Shown here piece after piece: positions 1 through 7,242 of a stretch of 32,895 nt of DNA. Source of the stretch: Gemmatimonadota bacterium (GTDB taxonomy: Bacteria; Latescibacterota; UBA2968); contig VXRD01000153.1 in NCBI GenBank assembly GCA_009838845.1, forward strand, positions 1 through 32,895, in the 5' to 3' direction. The notes beneath the pieces were generated by a model that saw only the letters and a program-made list of their open reading frames with translations, was not told where the DNA came from and ran no database searches. Position numbers and translations under genes: made by a program. The number at the start of each line of letters is the position of its first letter. Within the stretch, counting starts at the first letter, position 1.

Positions 1-738
1 GATGTGGGGGATGTAGATGGGGATGGGCGATCAGATATTTTTGTGACGAATTTTTCCTACGAGACCAATGCAATTTATCAGCGTGCGGGGGGCGGGTTTT
101 TTATGGAGGGAAGTGTGCCAACCGGAATTGCCGGGGTGTCTTTGCTGCCTCTGGGATTTGGCACGCATTTTTTTGATTATGACAACGATGGCGATCTGGA
201 TCTGTTTGTGGCAAATGGGCATATTTTCCCGAATGTGCAGGCGTTTTCCAGGGCGGAGTCCTATTTACAGGCGGATCAAATATTTCGCAATGTAGATGGG
301 CGATTTGAGGTGGTCAATGCAGGCGTTGAAATGCCGGGAGTGAGTCGCGGGTCGGCGATTGGCGATCTGGATGGGGATGGTGATCTGGATCTGGTGGTAC
401 TGCATTCGGGGCAGCGTGCACGGGTGTTCCGCAACGAAGGTGGGCCTTCGGGACACTGGATCGTTGTAAAACTGGTGGGGGGTATGCAGCAGATGAGACA
501 GGGGTTTTCAAATAGGGATGGGATTGGGGCAGTGGTGCATGTGAGCGCGGGGGGAGAGATTCAGGTGCGCGAGGTTCGAAGTCAGTCGAGCTATTTGTCG
601 GCGAGCGATTTTCGGCTGCATTTTGGGCTGGGCAATGCGCGTCGCGTGGATCGAATTGAGGTGCGCTGGGTGAGTGGGCGCGTGCAGGTGTTGGAAGATG
701 TTGGGATAGATCGCGTTGTGGTTGTGGAAGAAAATTGA
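1..738 (+). CDS. CRTAC1/FG-GAP propeller protein with C-terminal ASPIC/UnbV domain (5' partial)
   Basis: The reading frame is open from the first base, so the 5' end lies outside the window; the GTG at 4 falls inside a DVDGDG motif and is unlikely to be the start. The visible 245 residues contain FG-GAP/VCBS calcium-binding loops (DVDGDGRSDIFV, DYDNDGDLDLFVANG, DLDGDGDLDLVV). They end in an ASPIC/UnbV-type domain of about 80 residues with the characteristic 'GIGAVVHV', 'LHFGLGNA' and 'VRWVSG' elements. Such proteins are normally exported and fold as a beta-propeller; their biochemical role is not settled. The C-terminus resembles that of the intact CRTAC1/UnbV protein at 12544-14346, so the two are probably paralogues. 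The next gene starts 22 bases after the stop. Confidence 0.85.
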   Translation, partial: DVGDVDGDGRSDIFVTNFSYETNAIYQRAGGGFFMEGSVPTGIAGVSLLPLGFGTHFFDYDNDGDLDLFVANGHIFPNVQAFSRAESYLQADQIFRNVDGRFEVVNAGVEMPGVSRGSAIGDLDGDGDLDLVVLHSGQRARVFRNEGGPSGHWIVVKLVGGMQQMRQGFSNRDGIGAVVHVSAGGEIQVREVRSQSSYLSASDFRLHFGLGNARRVDRIEVRWVSGRVQVLEDVGIDRVVVVEEN

Positions 739-760
739 TGTATTTAACAGGAGGCCGAGT

Positions 761-2065
761 ATGGGTGAAGCACAGAGAGATGCGCGGTTGCTGTGGGAAC
801 TGGATGTGGACGGTGTTGGCGGGCAGATGGTTGTGGCGGATGTGAATGGCGATGGAAAGCAGGAGTTTTTGTTGCGGCAGAGTCCAGGGCAGTTGAAGTC
901 GGATCTCTATATTGAGCGGGGATGGAATACGGACGAGGAACGGCGTTTGTTCTGTATTACGGCGATTGACCAGGAGGGCAATCAGCTGTGGCAGGTGGGC
1001 GAGCCGCATCGGGGGGCAGATCCGTACTGCGCGCATGGGGGCAATGATTTTCTTACTGCTGATGTGGATGGCGATGGGAAGGCGGAGGTGGTTTCAATTG
1101 TGTGGGATGTGCTGACGGTTTTTGACGGGGAAACGGGCGAGGTGCAGGCGGAGAAGAAGTTGCCAGCAGATAATTTTTCCCAGGTGAAGGCCGGGAATTT
1201 GAAGGGCGATCCGACGCGGCAGCAACTCGTGGTGAAGGTCAATGATGGTGCTTATCCGCCTTATGAATACGGCAACCCGACTTATGTTCTGGATAGCGAT
1301 TTGTCGGAGTTGTGGATGACGCCGCATTATCACGGGGCAGGGCATGCGCCGGTGTTGATCGATGTGGATGGCGATGGGTGCGACGAGATGTTGATCGGTT
1401 ATAATCTGGTGGATAGCGACGGGACTTTGTTGTGGTCGATTCCAGTGGAGAATGCCACGAAAGAGCATGCGGACAATATCAATCCGGTGGATCTCAATGG
1501 GGATGGCGAGATTGAGATTGCGTATTCGGGTAGCAAGGATTTTTTTGTGGCGAATACGCAGGGCGAGGTGATATGGAGACGCCCTCATGAGCATTCGCAG
1601 AATACGACGGTGGGGCGTTTTCGCAGTGATATAGATGGGCAGACGATGATTTTGAACGAAAAGTGGATTGGGATGACGTGTTATACGCCCGATGGACAGG
1701 CGCTGTGGCAAAAATCCGGTGTGGGATACGCACAACACACTGTGCGCGGTTGGCGAGATGACGGACTGGATCTGGTGATTTATGCCCCGGCCTTGAAGAA
1801 GCAACAGGAGGATGTGCCTTATGATAGTGAGCCAGAAGATACACATCTTTACTGGCCGTTTTTGATGGATGGAGACGGCAATCGGGTGATGGAATTTCCC
1901 TTTCGAGAGGATTTCAAACAGCCCAAACAGCGCATTCGGGGATTTCGGGCTTATGATTATGGGATCGGATATGGCGCGATGGTGTTAGATCTGGATGGGG
2001 ATGGAAGAGATGAGGTGCTGATTTACGACCGGCAGAAGATTCTGGCATTTGGCGTGCCAGCATAA
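761..2065 (+). CDS. FG-GAP/VCBS beta-propeller protein, rhamnogalacturonan-lyase-like, no signal peptide
   Basis: This 434-residue protein carries repeated DxDGDG loops (DVNGDGKQEF, DVDGDGKAEVV, DVDGDGCDEML, DLNGDGEIEIA, DLDGDGRDEVLIY). The spacing resembles the beta-propeller of family 11 rhamnogalacturonan lyases and related 'FG-GAP repeat' proteins. I chose ATG 761 because a purine-rich AGGAGG-type ribosome site lies at 749-754. An upstream in-frame ATG at 716 would overlap the previous gene by 23 bases, has no such site, and adds 15 residues without making a signal peptide. The N-terminus (MGEAQRDARLLWELDVDG) enters the propeller directly, so the protein looks cytoplasmic, which is odd for a calcium-loop propeller. 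No catalytic residues can be assigned. It is related in architecture to the C-terminal part of the protein at 7243-9231. Confidence 0.85.
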   Translation: MGEAQRDARLLWELDVDGVGGQMVVADVNGDGKQEFLLRQSPGQLKSDLYIERGWNTDEERRLFCITAIDQEGNQLWQVGEPHRGADPYCAHGGNDFLTADVDGDGKAEVVSIVWDVLTVFDGETGEVQAEKKLPADNFSQVKAGNLKGDPTRQQLVVKVNDGAYPPYEYGNPTYVLDSDLSELWMTPHYHGAGHAPVLIDVDGDGCDEMLIGYNLVDSDGTLLWSIPVENATKEHADNINPVDLNGDGEIEIAYSGSKDFFVANTQGEVIWRRPHEHSQNTTVGRFRSDIDGQTMILNEKWIGMTCYTPDGQALWQKSGVGYAQHTVRGWRDDGLDLVIYAPALKKQQEDVPYDSEPEDTHLYWPFLMDGDGNRVMEFPFREDFKQPKQRIRGFRAYDYGIGYGAMVLDLDGDGRDEVLIYDRQKILAFGVPA

Positions 2066-2079
2066 GCACTAATCATGTA

Positions 2080-2120
2080 GGAGGTGTGCTGTGAGGAATC
2101 AGTGGATATTATATCTTCTG
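2080..2120 (+). repeat. Copy 1 of a duplicated RBS/signal-peptide leader
   Basis: This 41-base stretch spans the ribosome site, the start codon and the first signal-peptide codons of the TolB-like gene. It matches 3081-3121 at about 33 of 41 bases by eye, including an identical GGAGGTGTGCT and an identical run coding for Tyr-Leu-Leu. The mature parts of the two proteins are unrelated. Confidence 0.7.
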
Positions 2121-3053
2121 TTTTTTTCTCTGCTTCATTGTGCGGGGAACACCGATCTGCTGGATTCCGATTATTCAACTGTTGAGGGCCGCATTGCGTT
2201 TGTGGGACCGGGAGATTTTACATCATTCAAAATTTTTGTGATGCGTCCCGATGGCAAGGGGGTGATGAGGCTTACGAGCGAGCAGGGGGGCTATACCAAT
2301 CCCTCCTGGTCTCCGAATGCGCGGCGCATTGCATTTGCTTCAAACCGGGATGCCGTGGGAAATTACGCTATTTATATTTTTAACCTGGAGGATGGGGACA
2401 TACAGAAGGTGGTCGATTTGCCCGGTCCCGATCTCGGTCCAGTCTGGTCTCCCGATGGTGAAAAGATCGCTTTTCAGGCGAGGAAGGATAATGGGGATAG
2501 ATGGGATATCTACGCGGTCAACCTCGATGGGACAGGATTGCAAAATCTGACAAATTCTCCCAGTAGTGATGAAGCGCCGGCCTGGTCACCCGATGGACGC
2601 AGGATTGCCTTTCAATCGCGTCAAGGAAACAATATCGACATTTTGATCATGGATGCAGATGGTTCTAACCGCGTCAGGCTTACGGATTTCAATGGTGTTC
2701 AGAATATTCACCCGGCCTGGTCGCCAGATGGAAAGCATATTGCATTTGTATCAAATCGGCATCAACCACAGGTGCGGAATCAGTTTCCGGAATGTGAGAT
2801 TTATACTATGGATTCCGACGGGACTATGGTGCGACGGTTGACCCGGGGTGCGAGTCCCACAGTGGCTTTTTTTTCTCCTACATGGTCTCCCGACGGTCAA
2901 AGGATTGCTTTTGAAGTGCGGCGAACCCACGAGAGCCAGGGTGGCCTGGAACACAGGTTGATGATGATAAATGCCGATGGTACAGATTTGCATGAAGTTT
3001 CTGTGGATATGGAGGTCTCTGCGCCTCGCTGGTCGCCGAGGCAAACCGAGTAG
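2091..3053 (+). CDS. TolB-like WD40/PD40 beta-propeller lipoprotein
   Basis: The 320-residue product starts at GTG 2091, preceded by GGAGGTG at 2080-2086. Its N-terminus (RNQWILYLLFFSLLHC) is a short hydrophobic signal ending in a cysteine at residue 17, so it may be a lipoprotein, although His at -1 is an atypical lipobox. The rest is about six PD40 blades, each carrying a WSPDGxxIAF motif (for example PVWSPDGEKIAF, PAWSPDGRRIAF, PAWSPDGKHIAF, PTWSPDGQRIAF). This is the repeat of the TolB C-terminal propeller and of DPP-IV-type N-terminal propellers. No TolB N-terminal domain or peptidase domain is present, so a protein-interaction or sugar-binding role in the periplasm is likely. The leader sequence is shared with the next gene. 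True TolB is larger, so I do not use that symbol. Confidence 0.85.
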   Translation: MRNQWILYLLFFSLLHCAGNTDLLDSDYSTVEGRIAFVGPGDFTSFKIFVMRPDGKGVMRLTSEQGGYTNPSWSPNARRIAFASNRDAVGNYAIYIFNLEDGDIQKVVDLPGPDLGPVWSPDGEKIAFQARKDNGDRWDIYAVNLDGTGLQNLTNSPSSDEAPAWSPDGRRIAFQSRQGNNIDILIMDADGSNRVRLTDFNGVQNIHPAWSPDGKHIAFVSNRHQPQVRNQFPECEIYTMDSDGTMVRRLTRGASPTVAFFSPTWSPDGQRIAFEVRRTHESQGGLEHRLMMINADGTDLHEVSVDMEVSAPRWSPRQTE

Positions 3054-3080
3054 CGGTGATGGTGTTCGGAAGTCAATCAA

Positions 3081-3121
3081 GGAGGTGTGCTATGATGAAT
3101 CGATGGGTCCTATATCTTCTA
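3081..3121 (+). repeat. Copy 2 of a duplicated RBS/signal-peptide leader
   Basis: This is the partner of 2080-2120. It covers the GGAGGTGTGCT ribosome site, the ATG at 3092 and the first signal-peptide codons of the TPR-TlpA gene. The similarity continues in protein space (MRNQWILYLLF versus MMNRWVLYLLF) and then fades. Confidence 0.7.
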
Positions 3122-5221
3122 TTTCTTTGTTTGTGTCCAATTCCCATTCAAGGGCAAGATACAGCAGAAGAGGCGATTGAGAGGTTGAGATCTCTGCGAA
3201 TGATACGGAATGCTAAAGATGGATATGTTGAGGGGAAAAAGCTGGTCGAACGGTTTCCGGATAATTTGCATCTGCGTGCATGGTTTATCCATCACATGGC
3301 TGTGGAGAACACAGAGGAAGCAGTTGCCGCTGCTGAGGAGATGGTCACGTCTCCTGAAAATAGCGCGTGGGGTTGGGTCGCGCTTGCGAGCGCACTTGAT
3401 CGACTTGGTAAAGAGCGCAGGGATGAGGCGCTTTTAGCCAGTGAAAAAGCCATGGAGATGTTACCCGACCATGCGGATGTCATCAATACAAGAGCAGATG
3501 TGCTGTATGGAAGCAATAAAGAGAATGCGATTACCTTTGTGGATGAGTATAAAACGCGAGTCGAGAATCCAGCCAGGCTTCTGGTCGTTAAGGGGAATGC
3601 CCTGTACTATACTTCTAATAGGGGCAAAAACACTGAAAGGTTCGAGGCTTGCCTGAAGGCATTTGCAGAAGCGCGCCAAGCCGATCCAGGCAATGCAAAT
3701 GGCTATTTTCGACCGGCTTATTATCTGTATTTGGTGGGTCGTTATGATGAAGCTTATCCGCTATACCAGAAAGCAGCCCAATTGGCATCCACAGATGTAA
3801 AAGTACATCTGTGGTTCTGGCGAGCGATTGAGCGACTTAAAAACAAGCCCATAGCAGAGAAAATCGCAGAGATTGAGGCTGATGCCGATGCGTTTATAAA
3901 CGCGAGTGGGGGAGATGCGGCTTCTCTGTTGACACTGTACAGTGTCTATATGAGGCTGGAAGCCAAAGAAAAGGCAAAAATGGTCGGGGATCGCATCCTC
4001 AGCAGCCATGGCGAAAGTGCGGAGGCAGAGGCGGTGTTGATGGATCGCTATGATGCGATGCGGGATGCCGCTGGTGAAGAGGGTTTCCAGGATCCCGAGC
4101 AAGAGGAGACGTATCGGAACCTGTTGCGGGCATTTATCGCGCGGCCTCGACACTACGATAAAAGGTCGCTGGGATATGCGTATCTGAACCTTTTCTTTTC
4201 TATTGGAGAAGATTCTACAATATCGGCGAAAGAAATTCTGGATGTGGTGCAGGGTATGATTAAATATGAGAATGCCAATCTGCACATTACATTTCCAATG
4301 GGTGCAATCATACTGGCAGAACGCACGCCGTATTATCGAGAGGCTGAACAGATTGCCCGAGATGGTGTTGTGGCAGTAAAGGAAAGATTCCAGAGGAAGT
4401 ACTTCGACTCAGAGGAAAAGTATCAACGGACCATAAAAGGGATGACCGGGTTGATGGCCGATGCCCTCGGCTGGGTGTTTTTTCAGGAAGGGCGTTTGGA
4501 AGATGCCGAACGAGAATTGATGCGGGCCTATGAACTGGATCCCAAGAAGATGGAGACGATTTACCATTTGGGTCAGGTTTACGAGGCTATGGACAATTTC
4601 GATCAGGCGGAAATATTTTATAAAATGGGTATAGCCATCCCATCGTCGGGTAAAAATCCCAATGACCAGGCTCTAAAGTCACTCTATTTGAAACGACACG
4701 GAAGTTTAGAAGGATACGAAGATTACTTAAAACCTTTGAGAGCATCAGATCGAGAAATGCGAAAGCAGGAGGTTCTGTCTTCGCGGATTGAGGCTCCAGA
4801 GCCCGCGCTTGCGTTCAATTTGAAGACTCTAAAGGGCACGCAAGTATCACTGACTTCTTTGAAGGGCAAGATCGTGGCGATCAATTTCTGGGGGATATGG
4901 TGTAGCTGGTGCGTGGCAGAGATGCCGGAGTTTCAGAATTTGTACGAGCATTACAAGGACGATCCCGATGTGGCGATTTTGACGATTAATAATGATCGCA
5001 ATCCCGAGTCAGTACCGCCGTGGATGGAGAAGAAGGGTTACACGTTTCCGGTTTTGCTCGATGATGGATATGTGAATAAAGCAGGTATTCAGGGCTTTCC
5101 CACGACCTGGTTTCTCAATCGGGAGGGTCAAATTGCATTTCTAAAGCGGGGATGGACAAAAGAATTGGAGGAGGAATTTGGCTGGCGGATTGAGGCGTTG
5201 AGGGGTATTGAGGTAAAATAA
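3092..5221 (+). CDS. Exported TPR protein with C-terminal TlpA-like thioredoxin domain
   Basis: I place the start at ATG 3092, preceded by AAGGAGGTG at 3079-3087. The frame is open further upstream (ATG 3056), but that would put a polar stretch ahead of the signal peptide. The 709-residue product has a Sec signal (NRWVLYLLFLCLCPIPIQG) and then about 540 residues of helical TPR-like repeats; one clear pair is near residues 455-515 (ADALGWVFFQEGRLEDAERE; TIYHLGQVYEAMDNFDQAEIFY). The C-terminal domain (about 570-709) is of the TlpA/AhpC-TSA thioredoxin type, with active site WCSWC (Cys604, Cys607) and a cis-proline loop GFPTTW. Periplasmic disulfide reduction is the family role; the TPR part probably selects partners. 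The stop codon directly abuts the ATG of the next gene, which suggests translational coupling. Confidence 0.9.
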   Translation: MMNRWVLYLLFLCLCPIPIQGQDTAEEAIERLRSLRMIRNAKDGYVEGKKLVERFPDNLHLRAWFIHHMAVENTEEAVAAAEEMVTSPENSAWGWVALASALDRLGKERRDEALLASEKAMEMLPDHADVINTRADVLYGSNKENAITFVDEYKTRVENPARLLVVKGNALYYTSNRGKNTERFEACLKAFAEARQADPGNANGYFRPAYYLYLVGRYDEAYPLYQKAAQLASTDVKVHLWFWRAIERLKNKPIAEKIAEIEADADAFINASGGDAASLLTLYSVYMRLEAKEKAKMVGDRILSSHGESAEAEAVLMDRYDAMRDAAGEEGFQDPEQEETYRNLLRAFIARPRHYDKRSLGYAYLNLFFSIGEDSTISAKEILDVVQGMIKYENANLHITFPMGAIILAERTPYYREAEQIARDGVVAVKERFQRKYFDSEEKYQRTIKGMTGLMADALGWVFFQEGRLEDAERELMRAYELDPKKMETIYHLGQVYEAMDNFDQAEIFYKMGIAIPSSGKNPNDQALKSLYLKRHGSLEGYEDYLKPLRASDREMRKQEVLSSRIEAPEPALAFNLKTLKGTQVSLTSLKGKIVAINFWGIWCSWCVAEMPEFQNLYEHYKDDPDVAILTINNDRNPESVPPWMEKKGYTFPVLLDDGYVNKAGIQGFPTTWFLNREGQIAFLKRGWTKELEEEFGWRIEALRGIEVK

Positions 5222-7168
5222 ATGGGGCAGGTGCGAGACGATCGGTTTAAGGTTCGCGCGGTGGTACTGGGGGCGTTTTTTGTGGTGCTGGTGAGCGTTT
5301 GGGCTACCTATTCTGAGTTTATTGTGCGGGCCTCCCGGTTGAACATGAGTAATTTTGCGCTGGCCCTATTTGTCCCCTTTGTACTGTGTGCCCTGATTGT
5401 GAATCCGGTGCTCAAAGCGAAGAGACCCGAGTGGGCATTCGGGCGTTCGGATTTGCTGGTGGCGTTGACGATGGGGTTGGCCAGTGCAGTGATTCCGGCG
5501 GCGGACGGACTACCGGGATATTTGTTGGGGATTCTTGCGGCGCCATTTTATTTTGCTACGCCGGAGAATGGGTGGGCACCTTATCTGCACAATCATATCA
5601 GACCGTGGATGGCGCCCTCGGAAGACCGGCAGGCGATGACATGGTTTTTTGAGGGATTACCACCCGGACAGGCTGTGCCGTGGGGAGAGTGGGTTTTGCC
5701 ACTGTTCTGGTGGTTGAGTTTTATCGGTGCAGCGGCGTGTGTATCGATTTGTCTGGCGGTTTTGTTGCGGCGGCAGTGGGTGGATCACGAGCGATTGGTC
5801 TATCCGCTGGCGAATGTGGCGGTGGATCTGGTCTCGGCGCCAAAACACGGGATACGGATGATTGGGGGAAGGCTATTCTGGGCAGGGGCTATGACGGGAT
5901 TTGGGATGATTGCCTGGAATATCCTGTCGTATTTTTCTCCTGGGGCACCCAGATTTCCCACGGGCAGTTACCGGTCTGGAACGTCACTACCACTGGGCCG
6001 CAGTTTCCCTGGAATCCGGATCAAACTCAATCTGTTTACGATCGGGTTTGTGTATTTTGCCAATCTGGAAGTGTTGTTTAGCGTCTGGTTTTTTTATGTG
6101 TTGAATGTATTCCAGGTGGGTATCTTAAGACGGCTGGGATTTGATTTGAATATCTCCGACAGTTGGGGCTCGTCATACGAGGTGGCTGGCTGGGAGGGAT
6201 TCGGGGCGTTGACCGTATTTGTGGGCTGGGGATTGTGGATGGCCCGGAGGCACTTTTACGCCGCATTCCGCAGTGCTTTTAGAGGGGATCGGAACGCCGG
6301 AGATTCGGACGAGATGATGGGTTACAGGGCGGCGGTATGGGGGATGTTTATAGGACTGGGGTATCTGGTGTTGTGGCTACACGCGGCGGGGATGGCCTAT
6401 GGTGCAGCCATTTTGTGTGTTTTAGCAACGCTGGTGACGTATGTGGGAGTAGCCAAGATCGTGGCGGAGACAGGGCTGATTTATGTGCGCACCCCGCTGA
6501 GCGGTCAGGCTTTTACGATGGCTACTCTGGGTACGCGCACCCTGTCGGGGGCGACGATGACGGCATTGGCATTTTCCTATGCGCTGGTTTCCTACCGGGG
6601 ACTGTTTATGCCCGGGTTGGTACACGGAGCCCGGCTGGCAGATTTTGTGCGTGGCAACCGGCGCCTTCTGCTCTGGGCCGTGATATTTGGCCTGGCGCTG
6701 AGTGCAATGGTATCGATTGCATTAACGCTTCACCTGGCATACGTCCACGGAGCCTATCATTTTGATGTGTGGCCCTATCGAAGTGGAAACAAAGCGGCGT
6801 TTAATGCGGCAGTTGCCAAGATGAAGACACCACAGGGTACGGACAGTATTCGACTGATGCTGTTCGGTATCGGTGCCGCGCTGATGGGACTGCTGAGTTT
6901 TTTGCGTTACCGGTTTCCGAGGTGGCCGCTTCACCCGATCGGGCTGACCATTCCCGGCACTAATTTTACACGAGAACTGGCGTTTTCGGCCTTTCTGGTT
7001 TGGGCGATCAAGGGGTTGTTGCTGAAGGGAGGGGGGATGGTGTTGTACCGCCAGTGGCAGCCTTTTTTTATAGGTCTGTTGGTTGGATATGCCCTAGCAG
7101 TAACGCTGTCTTTTGTGGTAGATATGGTCTGGTTTCCGGGACAGGGGCATGTGGTGCATGTATTTTGA
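5222..7168 (+). CDS. Polytopic membrane protein, DUF6785/DUF6784 family
   Basis: This 648-residue protein is almost entirely hydrophobic helices, probably 12 or more membrane segments. The first is at about residues 12-30 (AVVLGAFFVVLVSVWATY), and a final pair is near the C-terminus. Sequence features (a 'YPLA' motif after WVDHERL, and the C-terminal stretch containing PRWPLHPIGLT and 'FFIGLLVGYAL') match what I know of the DUF6785 family with its C-terminal DUF6784 region. That family is common in Latescibacteria, Planctomycetes and related metagenomes, and it superficially resembles oligopeptide (OPT) transporters. Substrate and function are unknown. ATG 5222 follows the TAA of the TPR-TlpA gene with no gap, so the two are likely co-translated. 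Confidence 0.8.
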   Translation: MGQVRDDRFKVRAVVLGAFFVVLVSVWATYSEFIVRASRLNMSNFALALFVPFVLCALIVNPVLKAKRPEWAFGRSDLLVALTMGLASAVIPAADGLPGYLLGILAAPFYFATPENGWAPYLHNHIRPWMAPSEDRQAMTWFFEGLPPGQAVPWGEWVLPLFWWLSFIGAAACVSICLAVLLRRQWVDHERLVYPLANVAVDLVSAPKHGIRMIGGRLFWAGAMTGFGMIAWNILSYFSPGAPRFPTGSYRSGTSLPLGRSFPGIRIKLNLFTIGFVYFANLEVLFSVWFFYVLNVFQVGILRRLGFDLNISDSWGSSYEVAGWEGFGALTVFVGWGLWMARRHFYAAFRSAFRGDRNAGDSDEMMGYRAAVWGMFIGLGYLVLWLHAAGMAYGAAILCVLATLVTYVGVAKIVAETGLIYVRTPLSGQAFTMATLGTRTLSGATMTALAFSYALVSYRGLFMPGLVHGARLADFVRGNRRLLLWAVIFGLALSAMVSIALTLHLAYVHGAYHFDVWPYRSGNKAAFNAAVAKMKTPQGTDSIRLMLFGIGAALMGLLSFLRYRFPRWPLHPIGLTIPGTNFTRELAFSAFLVWAIKGLLLKGGGMVLYRQWQPFFIGLLVGYALAVTLSFVVDMVWFPGQGHVVHVF

Positions 7169-7242
7169 GTTCGGGTTTATTGATGGTATGATAAGATATA
7201 TCGCGTCGATGTAATTTCCAATTTTTTAACCGGGAGGAAGAC

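Noticed and set aside
314-1036. Long open frames on the - strand under the propeller genes (for example 314-1036, 1094-1846, 8221-8955, 13411-14229)
   Set aside because: They are shadows of repetitive DxDGDG coding with G-rich third positions. Their products are low-complexity, rich in Pro, His, Arg and Ile, without recognisable domains or ribosome sites.
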